Below are positions 1-8,576 of a DNA stretch of 26,149 bases, piece after piece. Made by a program: the position numbers and the translations under genes. Origin of the DNA: Sediminibacterium sp. (lineage in GTDB: Bacteria; Bacteroidota; Bacteroidia; Chitinophagales; Chitinophagaceae); contig JAOASV010000251.1 in assembly GCA_030158535.1 (NCBI GenBank), positions 1 through 26,149 on the forward strand, given 5' to 3'. The notes under the pieces are model-generated. The model ran no database searches. It was not told the DNA's origin and worked only from the letters and a program-made list of their open reading frames with translations. Numbering within the stretch: position 1 is the first letter of the stretch; each line of letters starts with the position of its first letter.

Positions 1-1
1 C

Positions 2-1858
2 TTATCGCCTGCCGAATATGCAACAGATTATTACATTCAGCAAGAAGACATGCGCGCTAACAGGCCCGCCATTGCTCAAATCTATGCCGCATACGCCAGT
101 AGATGTTTTAAAAACGGGGCGATGGATTTTGATGATTTGTTACTCAAAATGCACGAGCTCTTAAAAAACTTTCCGGAAGTATTACACAAGTACCAACACA
201 AGTTTAAATACATTCTTATTGATGAGTACCAAGATACCAATCCGGTGCAGTATCAAATTACAAAACTACTTGCCGCTGTCAATGAAAATATTTGTGTGGT
301 AGGTGATGACGCACAAAGTATTTATAGTTTTAGAGGCGCCACCATCGAAAATATTTTACAATTTAAAAAAGACTATGATGATGTTAAGGTGGTAAAACTG
401 GAACAAAATTATAGAAGTAGTCAAAACATAATTCATGTTGCCAACGAGGTCATCAAAAACAACGAAGGGCAAATTCAAAAAAATCTTTGGACCGAAAATA
501 AAGAAGGCGAAAAAATTTGTTTGGTGCGCACCATGACAGACAATGATGAAGGTCGTTTTGTGGCAGACACCATTCAAGAACAAAGATTACGCAATCATTT
601 TAACAACAAAGATTTTGCCATCCTATACCGTACCAATGCACAGAGCCGGTCGTTTGAGGAAAGCCTTAGAAGAATGGGTATTCCTTACCGTATTTATGGG
701 GGCGTAAGTTTCTATCAGCGCAAAGAAGTAAAAGATTTTATTGCCTATTTACGCGTGGTGGTAAATATGAAAGATGAAGAGGCGCTTAAAAGAATTATCA
801 ATTATCCAGTAAGGGGGATTGGTAAAACAACAATGGAAAAATGTGCCATTGCTGCCAACGAACATAATATTACTCTCTTTGAAGTCATTAGCAGAGCGGG
901 TGAATTTGGTTTTAAAGCAGGTACACTTGAAGCGCTGCAAAACTTTGTAACCATGATCCGGTATTTTCAAAGTATGCTGCAGCAAAACAATGCGTACGAT
1001 GTGGCCGTTCAGGTTGGTAAACACACCAATTTAGTAAAAGAACTTTTTAACGATAAAACCACTGAGGGATTAGCCCGCTACGAAAATATCCAAGAATTAC
1101 TCAACTCCATTAAAGAGTGGATCGAATCACCTAGTAATGATGATGGTGAACTGGGCGATAAAACACTGGGTAGTTACCTTCAACAAATTACACTGCTTAC
1201 AGATGCGGATGATGATAAAGAAAATGCAGACGTTGTAAAACTCATGACCATTCACGCTTCTAAGGGTCTCGAATTTGAATGCGTATTTGTAGGGGGTGTA
1301 GAAGAAACATTGTTTCCAAGTAGCATGTCTATTAATACAAGAGAAGAACTGGAAGAAGAACGCCGATTATTTTATGTAGCCGTAACAAGAGCTAAGCAAA
1401 GACTTTGGTTAACACATGCGAATGCACGTTACCGATTTGGACAACTCGTTCAAAATGAACCAAGCCGTTTTATTGCTGAAATGCCAGAGCAATATGTAGA
1501 TAAAAGTTACGCAGGCGGAGGTGCCAGAAACAATGCCGGTGCTGATTACGGATCTGGTTTTGACCGCATGCAAAATAGTTTTGGCGCAGCACCTAAACGA
1601 AAGCCTACCGATAGGCCCGCTTATATGCCACCGCCACCACCGTCAAAAGTGGCTACGCATGTACCAAGTGCAAACTTTGTACCAAGCGATACCAGCAATT
1701 TACAAGTAGGCGCTAAAGTGGAACATCAAAAATTTGGATTTGGAACCGTGGGTGCTGTAGAAGGCTCTGCGCACAACCCCATTGCCACGATCAATTTTGA
1801 AAAAAATGGTGAGAAAAAAATTATGCTCAACTACGCTAAACTGCGCATTGTAGAATAA
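2..1858 (+). CDS. pcrA: PcrA/UvrD-type ATP-dependent DNA helicase, 5'-truncated by window edge
   Basis: This is the 3' part of a superfamily 1A 3'-5' DNA helicase of repair and replication restart. The reading frame is open from base 2, so the true start and the Walker A region lie outside the window; the ATG at position 50 is internal. Visible motifs, numbered from that ATG, are motif II DEYQDTN (about 58-64), motif III GDDAQSIYSFRGA (about 85-97), motif IV LEQNYRSSQN, motif V TIHASKGLEF (about 398-408) and motif VI RRLFYVAVTRAK (about 437-448). After these comes a proline-rich linker (residues 520-530) and a small C-terminal domain (about 553-602, VGAKVEHQKFGFGTV) like the PcrA/UvrD Tudor-like domain that contacts RNA polymerase. 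corA follows after 20 bases on the same strand, so cotranscription is possible. PcrA, UvrD or Rep would all fit; the C-terminal domain favours PcrA/UvrD. Confidence 0.95.
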   Translation, partial: LSPAEYATDYYIQQEDMRANRPAIAQIYAAYASRCFKNGAMDFDDLLLKMHELLKNFPEVLHKYQHKFKYILIDEYQDTNPVQYQITKLLAAVNENICVVGDDAQSIYSFRGATIENILQFKKDYDDVKVVKLEQNYRSSQNIIHVANEVIKNNEGQIQKNLWTENKEGEKICLVRTMTDNDEGRFVADTIQEQRLRNHFNNKDFAILYRTNAQSRSFEESLRRMGIPYRIYGGVSFYQRKEVKDFIAYLRVVVNMKDEEALKRIINYPVRGIGKTTMEKCAIAANEHNITLFEVISRAGEFGFKAGTLEALQNFVTMIRYFQSMLQQNNAYDVAVQVGKHTNLVKELFNDKTTEGLARYENIQELLNSIKEWIESPSNDDGELGDKTLGSYLQQITLLTDADDDKENADVVKLMTIHASKGLEFECVFVGGVEETLFPSSMSINTREELEEERRLFYVAVTRAKQRLWLTHANARYRFGQLVQNEPSRFIAEMPEQYVDKSYAGGGARNNAGADYGSGFDRMQNSFGAAPKRKPTDRPAYMPPPPPSKVATHVPSANFVPSDTSNLQVGAKVEHQKFGFGTVGAVEGSAHNPIATINFEKNGEKKIMLNYAKLRIVE

Positions 1859-1878
1859 TTTTTTTAAATTACAAGAAC

Positions 1879-2976
1879 ATGAATAGCAACAAATACCTAA
1901 AATATTTAAACCCGCTTAGTGTTTTTGACACCAAACGAACCAGAACTATTTTTCATGTAAACCCTACTGTTATTCCTGAAAGAATAGAAGCAACAGAAAG
2001 TAAGATTACGATATTTGATTATTCGCCTGCGTCATATCAAGAAGTTCAATTTAGCCAAGTTACTGATACATTTCCATTTAAAGAAAATAACAATGTTTCT
2101 TGGATCAATGTAGATGGCATCCGAAAAGCAGATGTAGAAGCTATTGCAGGACATTTTGGTATACACTACCTCATTGTAGAAGATGTTATGAGTGTGAGTC
2201 AACGTCCTAAAATGGATGAGATAGAAAACGTATTATTTTGCCTATTAAACATGCTATATTTTAATGAGCAAACTGGTGCTGTTGAAACGGAACAAATCAG
2301 TATTATACTTGGCGCCAATTTTATTGTTTCTTTTCAAGAAGATGCCAATAGAGATGTTTTTAATAGTATTCGTGAAAAACTAAGAATCAATCATACCAAA
2401 TTACGCCTTAGCGGTGCAGATTATTTATGTTACGCCCTACTAGACATGATTGTAGACCACTACTACACAGTCATGGAAAAACTTGGTGACCGCATAGAAA
2501 TGCTTGAAGAAAGAATTATTAGAAATAGTAACACAAGGTCTTTAGCAGAAATCAATAGTTTACGCAAAGAGCTCATTGTATTAAAACGAAACGTGAGTCC
2601 GGTTCGTGATTTAATCAATGGTTTTATTAGAAGTGACTCTGATTTATTGCAGGAAAGAACTACAAAATATTTTAAAGATATTTTAGATCATATTACCCAG
2701 GCCAATGAGCTTGCAGAGAGTTACCGTGACATGATGATGAACTTACAAGACCTTTATTTAAGTCATGTGAATTTAAAATCCAACGAAGTCATGAAAGTTA
2801 TGGCGGTAGTAACCTGCCTACTAGCACCTGCAACTGTCATTGGCGGAATGTTTGGAATGAACTTTGACAAAATTCCTTACCTGCATCATCCATACGGATT
2901 TTTTATTGCCGTAGGATTAATGCTAATCGTACCCATTTGGATGGTCGTGATCTTTAAAAGAAGAGGGTGGTTCTAA
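1879..2976 (+). CDS. corA: CorA-family magnesium/cobalt transporter
   Basis: Inner-membrane divalent cation channel of the CorA/MIT family, 365 residues, the usual length. A long cytoplasmic N-terminal domain (about 1-300), helix-rich in its second half (EKLGDRIEMLEERI and the following helices), leads to two C-terminal membrane helices. The first (about 310-333) ends in the family signature GMN (GMFGMNF). The second (about 340-360) is followed by the basic tail KRRGWF, as in other CorA proteins. The variant FGMNF in place of YGMNF is common and does not argue against function. The gene starts 20 bases after the helicase stop. It converges on the isomerase gene with only 7 bases between the two stop codons. 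Mg2+ is the likely main substrate; Co2+ or Ni2+ transport cannot be judged from sequence. Confidence 0.94.
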   Translation: MNSNKYLKYLNPLSVFDTKRTRTIFHVNPTVIPERIEATESKITIFDYSPASYQEVQFSQVTDTFPFKENNNVSWINVDGIRKADVEAIAGHFGIHYLIVEDVMSVSQRPKMDEIENVLFCLLNMLYFNEQTGAVETEQISIILGANFIVSFQEDANRDVFNSIREKLRINHTKLRLSGADYLCYALLDMIVDHYYTVMEKLGDRIEMLEERIIRNSNTRSLAEINSLRKELIVLKRNVSPVRDLINGFIRSDSDLLQERTTKYFKDILDHITQANELAESYRDMMMNLQDLYLSHVNLKSNEVMKVMAVVTCLLAPATVIGGMFGMNFDKIPYLHHPYGFFIAVGLMLIVPIWMVVIFKRRGWF

Positions 2977-2983
2977 TTATCTA

Positions 2984-3895
2984 CTAATAACCCCAAGATT
3001 TTAAAATAGCCAGATCCTGCTTAACAGATACCAGTGGTGTTTGACCTTGATATGATTCCTGCTCTACAATAAAATGCTGGGTGCCACCTATACTTGCACA
3101 AACTGCAGTAATGGCTTTAGTTCCAGCAAATCCTTTACCAAGCACACAGCTTTCATATATTGAGTCACCAGGTTCTGTTGCTTTAATTTCATCTTTTACG
3201 TGTACCGATAAAAAACGGCCCGGATTGTTTTTTACTATCGCAATTGGATCTGCGCCAGTTCCATAAATATTACCCATGTCTAGTTGTAAAAACACAGCAG
3301 CAGGGTCTGTGTGTTCTAATAATATTTCATAAATAGAATGGCCGTTCAAATTTTTAGAAAATTCAAAATTGTGGTTGTGGTATCCAAATTTCATACCGTA
3401 CTTATTGCATAGCGCGCCGCTCTTATTAAACACATCTGCAAATCCACGCATAGAATCATAACTAGTACGTAGTTCATCATCTAGCCATGGACTAATTACA
3501 TACTGCATACCAGCTGTAGCTGCATCCTCCACTGTATATTTCCATTCGTCGGTAAAATCTTTTTTTGCTGAATCCCAGTGTTTTAATTCAAGCATAGAAT
3601 GTCCACTAGGCATTTGTAATCCAAAGCCATCTAGTATTTTTTTAAACTCGGTTGCTGAGTAACCATAAAATTTTCGGTTGGCATAATTGGCATGTTCTAC
3701 ATGCTTATATCCTATTTTAGCGAGCTGCTCTAATGTGGCAATTGGATTTGCTTTCATGTCTGCACGTACAGAGTATAACTGAACGCCAATAAGGTTTTTA
3801 GCCTGTGCACTAGCAAAAATACCCGATGGAGCAACCATTACACCGGCTGCTGCTAACGCTGAAGTTTTAATAAAGTTTCTGCGGCTATTTATCAT
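2984..3895 (-). CDS. Tat-exported sugar phosphate isomerase/epimerase-like TIM-barrel protein
   Basis: A 303-residue protein of the xylose isomerase-like TIM barrel family (AP endonuclease 2 fold). The N-terminus carries a twin-arginine signal (SRRNFIKTSALAAAG) with cleavage probably after ASAQA near residue 32, so the folded enzyme is exported to the periplasm. Barrel signatures include IGVQLYSVR near the start, GYKHVEHANY, GYHNHNFEF (about 172-180), LQLDMGNIYGTGADP and HVKD (about 231-234), with the His, Asp and Glu residues that hold a divalent metal in this family. Exported members are frequent in Bacteroidota and are usually annotated as sugar or polyol isomerases/epimerases. The substrate cannot be read from the sequence. 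It lies 37 bases downstream of the NdpA-like gene on the same strand. Confidence 0.88.
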   Translation of the reverse strand: MINSRRNFIKTSALAAAGVMVAPSGIFASAQAKNLIGVQLYSVRADMKANPIATLEQLAKIGYKHVEHANYANRKFYGYSATEFKKILDGFGLQMPSGHSMLELKHWDSAKKDFTDEWKYTVEDAATAGMQYVISPWLDDELRTSYDSMRGFADVFNKSGALCNKYGMKFGYHNHNFEFSKNLNGHSIYEILLEHTDPAAVFLQLDMGNIYGTGADPIAIVKNNPGRFLSVHVKDEIKATEPGDSIYESCVLGKGFAGTKAITAVCASIGGTQHFIVEQESYQGQTPLVSVKQDLAILKSWGY

Positions 3896-3932
3896 AACGA
3901 ACCTTTTATGTGTTGCTTAAAGTTACTATTTA

Positions 3933-4979
3933 TTAAGATTCTTCATCAAAATAAAGCTTATAAAATTGTTTGCCTGATTTTTCGTCATAACCTTTTTCTA
4001 CTAAATCTTTTCGGCCATGAATATAGATATGAAAGTTTTTATCGAGTTTAACCACCGCTTTAAAGAAACGCTGTTGCTTTTTTACGGCAGCCACATGAAT
4101 AGAAAACTCATCTTCAATAACAACTTGCTTAGCTACTTCGTACTGACTTTTATATTGCGTAAAACTTTCGATGAGTTCGGGGTGATGGAGTACTTCTTTA
4201 CCAAAGTCTTGCATGGTAAATGACTCATGCGTAGTAAAGTATTCCATGCTGCGGTGCAATAGGTCTACCTGATCCGTTTTTGTAACTTCAAACTTATCTT
4301 GATATTCGTTGCTAATAAATAATTTACACATACCCAGTGCTGCGTCTGTGTAATGGTAACTATTGGCGCGTCTTGTAATTTGTAAAAAATCATTTACCCA
4401 ATACTGCGTTTCTTGTTGCTTGTTGGTATTGTCTACCATACAAACCACATAACCATCAGCCCCATCTTTATTGTAAATAAGGCAACCTTTATCTAATTTA
4501 TTGATTGCAATACCATCTTCGGCACTGATTCCCCAGCCTTCCTGCTTTGTTTTAAGTTGCAAGAAAGTCTCTTTTGTTTCACTTTTAAATAGACCAATAC
4601 CAGAAATAAATTCGGTACCAAAAGGGAGGTTGGTAAATTTTGCAACGTATAATTCTCCGTCTTTCACTTTTACATGCGTAGACTTTGCATGTAAAAAGTT
4701 AGCCAACAATTTGCTTTGTTCTACAAATGTATCTGGCTCGTTAAAAATGGTTTGTACATAGGTATACACTTCATTTAACGACAAATCACTGAGATGCGTA
4801 AACTGATATTGTTCGGCTTCATTAAAAGGAGTTAAAAAATATTTCGTTAATAGACCTGTTACCAATGAATCATCGATGCTCAATGCTTCGTTCGATAAAA
4901 CCAACTGCACTGAACGTGTTGGATTACCAACCTTATGTACAATTACAGATTCTAAAACAACACTATCAATCCCAGTCAT
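3933..4979 (-). CDS. NdpA/YejK-type nucleoid-associated protein (37 kDa family)
   Basis: A 348-residue cytoplasmic protein resembling the Bacteroidota branch of the 37-kDa nucleoid-associated protein family (NA37; NdpA/YejK in E. coli). Family-like features are the opening VLESVIVHKVGNP, a middle segment with FTNLPFGTEFISGIGLFKSE, the repeated beta-rich LDKGCLIYNKDGADGYVVCMVDN, and the WVNDFLQITRRANSYHYT region. No signal peptide or membrane segment is present. The family binds DNA in E. coli; the role in Bacteroidota is not well defined. The upstream spacer to thioredoxin (4980-5060) must hold the promoter, but I see only a weak -7 candidate there. Confidence rests on overall pattern rather than a catalytic motif. 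Confidence 0.8.
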   Translation of the reverse strand: MTGIDSVVLESVIVHKVGNPTRSVQLVLSNEALSIDDSLVTGLLTKYFLTPFNEAEQYQFTHLSDLSLNEVYTYVQTIFNEPDTFVEQSKLLANFLHAKSTHVKVKDGELYVAKFTNLPFGTEFISGIGLFKSETKETFLQLKTKQEGWGISAEDGIAINKLDKGCLIYNKDGADGYVVCMVDNTNKQQETQYWVNDFLQITRRANSYHYTDAALGMCKLFISNEYQDKFEVTKTDQVDLLHRSMEYFTTHESFTMQDFGKEVLHHPELIESFTQYKSQYEVAKQVVIEDEFSIHVAAVKKQQRFFKAVVKLDKNFHIYIHGRKDLVEKGYDEKSGKQFYKLYFDEES

Positions 4980-5060
4980 AATTTATGATTTACATTTTCT
5001 AGCGCTAAACTACTAAAACATATAAATTATAAAGGATTAATTATACAGCCTGTATGGGAA

Positions 5061-5360
5061 CTATAATTTGGAGATAATTTGCACCAATTGCGCTGCAGGC
5101 TTTACGCCTGGCTCTCGCCACAATAACTTACCATCTTTAAATACTGCTAACGTGGGAACACTATTTACAGAAAAGTGCGCGGCAATATTTTGATGCACAT
5201 CAACATCGACTTTATATATAGATATAGATTCACCCATTTTATCTTTTACCTCTTTTAAAATAGGTGGCATCATCTTACATGGACCACACCAAGTTGCGTA
5301 AAAGTCAATAAGGACGGGCTTATCAGAAGCAATTATTTTTTCGAAAGATTCACTTAACAT
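5061..5360 (-). CDS. trxA: Thioredoxin
   Basis: A 99-residue cytoplasmic thioredoxin: compact, with no signal peptide. The active site is WCGPC (Trp24, Cys25, Cys28), preceded by the core strand VLIDFYAT. The conserved cis-proline lies in the segment NSVPTLAVFKDGK. It transfers electrons from thioredoxin reductase to disulfide substrates. The gene begins 6 bases after the rhodanese stop on the same strand, so the two are probably cotranscribed and may work together in sulfane-sulfur or disulfide chemistry. Thioredoxin is also the electron donor for the ArsC type found at 15555-15968, although nothing here shows that this particular copy serves it. Confidence 0.95.
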   Translation of the reverse strand: MLSESFEKIIASDKPVLIDFYATWCGPCKMMPPILKEVKDKMGESISIYKVDVDVHQNIAAHFSVNSVPTLAVFKDGKLLWREPGVKPAAQLVQIISKL

Positions 5361-5366
5361 GAGAAG

Positions 5367-5675
5367 TTAATTTATTTTTTGTAATAAGCTATTCCACGGT
5401 CCGCCGTTGTATACTTCAATACCTGCCTTTGCTAATATGCCTTTAGCCATACCACTTCTAGCACCACTTCTACAAACTGTAATGACAGGCTTACCTGCTT
5501 TTTTTAATTCAGCCACCCGACTATTAATTCCATCCATAGGTATATTTTTTGATCCTTTTATATGTCCATTCGCATATTCACCGGCAGTACGAACGTCGAC
5601 AATAACTGCACCTTTTTCTATCAATGCATTATAGTTAGTGGGTGGGCCAAATAATTTTTTAATGAACGCAAACAT
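5367..5675 (-). CDS. Single-domain rhodanese-like sulfurtransferase
   Basis: A 102-residue single rhodanese domain. I take the start at 5675 (MFAFIKKLFG) and not the earlier in-frame ATG at 5726, because the extra 17 residues (MCFFLQYQNYLK...) do not resemble the family. Signatures are VIVDVRTAGEYANGHIKGSKNIP (about residues 24-46) and the active-site loop CRSGARS with catalytic Cys68. Such proteins carry sulfane sulfur as a persulfide on that cysteine. The short N-terminus has no clear signal peptide, so a cytoplasmic location is likely. It is the first gene of a pair with thioredoxin. The 86-base upstream spacer holds a CRP-like palindrome (5740-5757), a possible regulatory site. PspE/GlpE-type sulfurtransferase is the closest general description. 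Confidence 0.92.
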   Translation of the reverse strand: MFAFIKKLFGPPTNYNALIEKGAVIVDVRTAGEYANGHIKGSKNIPMDGINSRVAELKKAGKPVITVCRSGARSGMAKGILAKAGIEVYNGGPWNSLLQKIN

Positions 5676-5681
5676 GGTATA

Positions 5682-5714
5682 CAATTTTAGTTTTAAATAA
5701 TTTTGATACTGCAA
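5682..5714 (-). promoter_or_regulatory. Possible promoter of the rhodanese-thioredoxin genes
   Basis: On the minus strand TAAAATTG (5682-5689) matches the Bacteroidota -7 consensus TAnnTTTG at all but one position. A TTTG (5711-5714) lies 22 bases upstream, slightly wider than the usual 18-20. It would place the start of transcription almost at the rhodanese start codon and the CRP-like site at roughly -70. Weak on its own. Confidence 0.25.
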
Positions 5715-5739
5715 AAAAAAGCACAATTGATGAGAGCAA

Positions 5740-5757
5740 ACGTGACGGATGTCACAT
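5740..5757 (-). promoter_or_regulatory. CRP/FNR-like palindrome upstream of the rhodanese-thioredoxin genes
   Basis: The site contains GTGAC-GGAT-GTCAC, a perfect 5-bp inverted repeat with a 4-base spacer. Read on the minus strand it is TGTGA-CATCCG-TCACG, which matches the E. coli CRP consensus TGTGA-N6-TCACA at 9 of 10 positions. Its centre lies about 73 bases before the rhodanese start codon, a position typical of activator sites. A second similar site occurs at 24163-24180. Which regulator binds is unknown; Crp/Fnr-family proteins exist in Bacteroidota, but classical cAMP-CRP control should not be assumed. Confidence 0.4.
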
Positions 5758-5761
5758 AGGA

Positions 5762-6205
5762 TTATTTTTTAACTAAAATCTTTACAAATTTGGTTAGTTC
5801 GGCCTGTTCTTGCGGCGTTAATGGTTGATGGCTGCTAAGTTTAGACTTTAGCAGGAGCACTTGTTTATGGGCTGGATAGAGCGCTAATATTTGATCCGTT
5901 TGAGCAAGCGCCGTGCTTATTTGAGCCTGAGCTTCGTTTATAGCTGGGGTTGTTTTTTGAACCGGTGTTTTGTCCCTAGTTGGCATTTTTAACACAATAG
6001 CTTCTACGGCTGCTATTTGGTGGGCGGGTATCTCCTTAATTTTTTGAGCCTTTAGCAATAATCCTTCCAACTGTTTTTTGCTTAAGCTTCCGCGCTCTTC
6101 GTATTGATGCATCAAACTCATAATAAATAGCGCGTCTTTATTATGTGCGTAGCAAAGCGACAGTAACTTGTCTATAACGTCGATTTTTTTATTCTTTGAA
6201 AGCAT
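5762..6205 (-). CDS. Hypothetical protein, alpha-helical
   Basis: I do not recognise this 147-residue protein. It has no signal peptide, membrane segment or catalytic motif. The sequence looks wholly helical: a helical N-terminal part (KNKKIDVIDKLLSLCYAHNK), a Gln/Ala-rich middle (INEAQAQISTALAQTDQILA) and a basic C-terminus (FVKILVKK). A proline/threonine-rich linker (residues 74-90, MPTRDKTPVQKTTP) separates two helical halves. It is divergently placed from the pullulanase gene (84-base spacer) and lies 86 bases before the rhodanese start on the same strand. The codon use resembles that of its neighbours, so I accept it as a real gene. It could be a small scaffold or regulatory protein, but nothing shows a function. 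Confidence 0.65.
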   Translation of the reverse strand: MLSKNKKIDVIDKLLSLCYAHNKDALFIMSLMHQYEERGSLSKKQLEGLLLKAQKIKEIPAHQIAAVEAIVLKMPTRDKTPVQKTTPAINEAQAQISTALAQTDQILALYPAHKQVLLLKSKLSSHQPLTPQEQAELTKFVKILVKK

Positions 6206-6289
6206 GGTATGTAAACAGCAAGATAATTAAGATTTGATGAAAAATAATTTTATCTAAGGGCGTATATTAGCAATCTTAATTGAGCATTT

Positions 6290-8260
6290 ATGAAAAACAT
6301 CATCTCGTTTGTAGTTTTGTTTGCGGCGCTTAATGGACTTTCAGCGCAGGAAAGCAAAATAGATTATCCAGTTTATACGGGTAAAGATTTAGGATTAACC
6401 TATACACCTTCTGCTTCGACATTTAAAATATGGTCACCAACTGCAACTGCTGCTAAATTAAATATCTACAAATCTGATTTGGGTGGAACTGCCGTTAGGT
6501 CCATTACAATGAATAAGGGAGATTATGGTGTTTGGCAAATTACTGTTCCAGAAAATCTTAAAAATAGCTATTACACATTTCAGGTAAATATTGGAAATAC
6601 ATGGAGTGAAGAAGTGGTAGACCCATACGCCAAAGCTTGTGGTACCAATGGTTTAAGAGCACAAGTGATAGATTTAAAAGAAACCAATCCAGTTGGATGG
6701 GATAAAGATAAATCGCCTAATTTTTCTGTTACTAATAAACAAACCGATGCGGTTATTTATGAGCTACACGTAAGAGACGCTAGTATTCATGCAAGTAGTG
6801 GGATAAAAAATAAAGGTAAATTTTTAGGTTTAGCAGAACTTGGAACAAAAAATAGTGCTGGACAATTTACTGGTCTTTCACACATCAAAGAACTTGGTGT
6901 AACGCATATTCATCTCTTACCTTTTTACGATTATAACTCAGTGGATGAAACAAAGTCTGCGGTGCAGTACAACTGGGGATACGATCCTGTCAATTATAAT
7001 ATTCCGGAAGGCTCTTACAGCACTAACCCTTCAGATGGTAAGGTACGTATTAAAGAGTTAAAGGAACTCATTAAAACAATACACAGTAATGGGTTACGCA
7101 TTATTATGGACGTGGTTTACAATCATACAGCCTTAACTAAAAACTCAAATTTTAATATCCTGGTTCCTGATTACTACTATAGAAAAAGAGCTGACGGTAG
7201 TTTTTCTGATGCTAGTAGTTGTGGTAATGAAACCGCCAGTGAAAAAGCCATGTTTCAGAAGTTTATGATTGAAAGCGTGGTATACTGGGTAAACGAATAC
7301 CATATTGATGGATTTCGTTTTGATTTAATGGGTATTCATGATATCCAAACCATGAATATGATTTCCGATACACTGCACAAGATTAAACCTTCTATTGTTT
7401 TATATGGTGAAGGTTGGACTTCTAGCAGTTCACCACTGCCTGAAGACAAAAGAGCCCTTAAAAAAAATGCAGCACAATTAAATGGCATTGCTGTATTTAG
7501 TGATGACATGCGTGATGGCATTAAAGGGAGTGTTTTTAATATTGATGATAGAGGTTTTGCAACTGGTAATATTGCAAATATTGAGTCCGTTAAATTTGGA
7601 ATTGTTGCTGCAGGCAAGCATCCACAAATAAATTACAGCAAAGTCAATTACTCCAAAGAGCCATATACAGCGGGCCCTGCAGGCCTTATCAATTATGCAG
7701 ATTGTCATGACAATAATATTTTATGGGATAAAATAGAACTCTCTTTGAAAAGTGCTTCTACTGCTGAGCGCACTAAAATGCATGAACTAGCTTATGCAAT
7801 TGTATTAACGGCACAAGGTGCAAGTTTTTTACATGCCGGCACCGAATTTTTAAGAACAAAAAATGGAGTAGAAAATTCATTTGATAAAGGTGATGTTGTT
7901 AATGGTATTGATTGGAATTTAAAAACTAAAAACATGGCCAGCTATCAATTCATAAAAAGCCTGGTTCAAATAAGACGTGCACACCCAGCATTTAGAATGC
8001 AAACAGCTGAGCAAATTGCTACACACTTAAATTTTGAAAACAACCAACCAGCAGGAATCATCGCATATACCATTAACGGAGCGGCAGCAGGTGATACCTG
8101 GAAAAAAATATGGGTAGCTTATAACGGGTCAGAAATACCGCAAACACTTACCCTACCAAAAGGAACATGGAAAGTTGGGCTTAATAGCAATGGATCTTCT
8201 AAAATGGGTAATAATTTTACATTAGCCGGAAGTTCGGCGGTAATACTATATGGCCAATAA
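6290..8260 (+). CDS. pulA: Secreted type I pullulanase (GH13 family)
   Basis: A 656-residue glycoside hydrolase that cleaves alpha-1,6 branch links of pullulan and branched alpha-glucans. A Sec signal peptide (MKNIISFVVLFAALNGLSAQ) sends it out of the cytoplasm. It is followed by an N-terminal beta-sandwich of the CBM48 type (about 28-125) and the GH13 barrel. The pullulanase signature YNWGYDP sits at 227-233. Barrel region I is DVVYNH. The catalytic nucleophile is Asp345 in GFRFD, the acid/base Glu374 in YGEGWT, and the third acid Asp474 in DCHD. A small C-terminal beta domain completes it. Length fits compact type I enzymes. No SusC/D genes are adjacent, so it is not part of a visible polysaccharide utilisation locus. 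Final location (periplasm or outside) cannot be settled; there is no lipobox. Confidence 0.94.
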   Translation: MKNIISFVVLFAALNGLSAQESKIDYPVYTGKDLGLTYTPSASTFKIWSPTATAAKLNIYKSDLGGTAVRSITMNKGDYGVWQITVPENLKNSYYTFQVNIGNTWSEEVVDPYAKACGTNGLRAQVIDLKETNPVGWDKDKSPNFSVTNKQTDAVIYELHVRDASIHASSGIKNKGKFLGLAELGTKNSAGQFTGLSHIKELGVTHIHLLPFYDYNSVDETKSAVQYNWGYDPVNYNIPEGSYSTNPSDGKVRIKELKELIKTIHSNGLRIIMDVVYNHTALTKNSNFNILVPDYYYRKRADGSFSDASSCGNETASEKAMFQKFMIESVVYWVNEYHIDGFRFDLMGIHDIQTMNMISDTLHKIKPSIVLYGEGWTSSSSPLPEDKRALKKNAAQLNGIAVFSDDMRDGIKGSVFNIDDRGFATGNIANIESVKFGIVAAGKHPQINYSKVNYSKEPYTAGPAGLINYADCHDNNILWDKIELSLKSASTAERTKMHELAYAIVLTAQGASFLHAGTEFLRTKNGVENSFDKGDVVNGIDWNLKTKNMASYQFIKSLVQIRRAHPAFRMQTAEQIATHLNFENNQPAGIIAYTINGAAAGDTWKKIWVAYNGSEIPQTLTLPKGTWKVGLNSNGSSKMGNNFTLAGSSAVILYGQ

Positions 8261-8272
8261 GAAGGAGTAATA

Positions 8273-8280
8273 TATATTTG
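8273..8280 (+). promoter_or_regulatory. -7 element (TATATTTG) before the 80-aa gene
   Basis: A perfect Bacteroidota -7 box (TAnnTTTG) ends 16 bases before the ATG at 8297, which would give a leader of only about 10 bases. No good TTG -33 box is seen at the expected distance. It suggests that the small gene has its own promoter and does not depend on readthrough from the pullulanase gene. Confidence 0.4.
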
Positions 8281-8296
8281 CACAAAATCAATCTAG

Positions 8297-8539
8297 ATGA
8301 TGACGATCGAAAGCTTTAAAGAATTAACACACGAAGAAAAATTAAATCAATTAAGACACAATGGTGAATTACTAGGTACCTACGAGCGCAGAAGTGCGGA
8401 TGGTGATAGCAAAACCAGTGGCGACATTTTTGAATTAAACAACTTCTGGGTATTCTTAAGTGATGATGAACAAATGGTGATCCCATCTCGCAGAAATCCA
8501 CTCTTTAAAGAAGAAGAAGAGGAAGAAGCAGAAGGTTAA
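8297..8539 (+). CDS. Small acidic hypothetical protein
   Basis: An 80-residue protein of unknown function. It starts at one of two adjacent ATGs (8297 or 8300). The first two thirds look folded and charged (IESFKELTHEEKLNQLRHNGELLGTY), followed by a short beta-like stretch (FELNNFWVFLSDDEQMVIPSR). The end is a run of acidic residues (KEEEEEEAEG). There is no signal peptide or membrane helix, so it is probably cytoplasmic. A perfect -7 promoter box just upstream supports separate expression. The composition and the short leader look like a genuine housekeeping-type small protein and not a chance frame. The acidic tail could bind a basic partner or metal, but this is only a suggestion. Confidence 0.75.
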   Translation: MMTIESFKELTHEEKLNQLRHNGELLGTYERRSADGDSKTSGDIFELNNFWVFLSDDEQMVIPSRRNPLFKEEEEEEAEG

Positions 8540-8576
8540 TTCCTTTTTCTAAGCCACCAATTTACGTAAGAGATAC

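Noticed and set aside
356..583. Minus-strand open frame of 75 residues inside the helicase gene
   Set aside because: Lies fully opposite a conserved gene, has no family pattern and is typical of antisense frames in such sequence.
5044..5054. TACAG-C-CTGTA palindrome downstream of the thioredoxin gene as terminator
   Set aside because: The one-base loop cannot form a stable hairpin and no T run follows; it is too short for an operator call.
6263..6270. TATATTAG as -7 box of the pullulanase gene
   Set aside because: One mismatch, and the nearest TTTG is 26 bases upstream, too far for a normal promoter.
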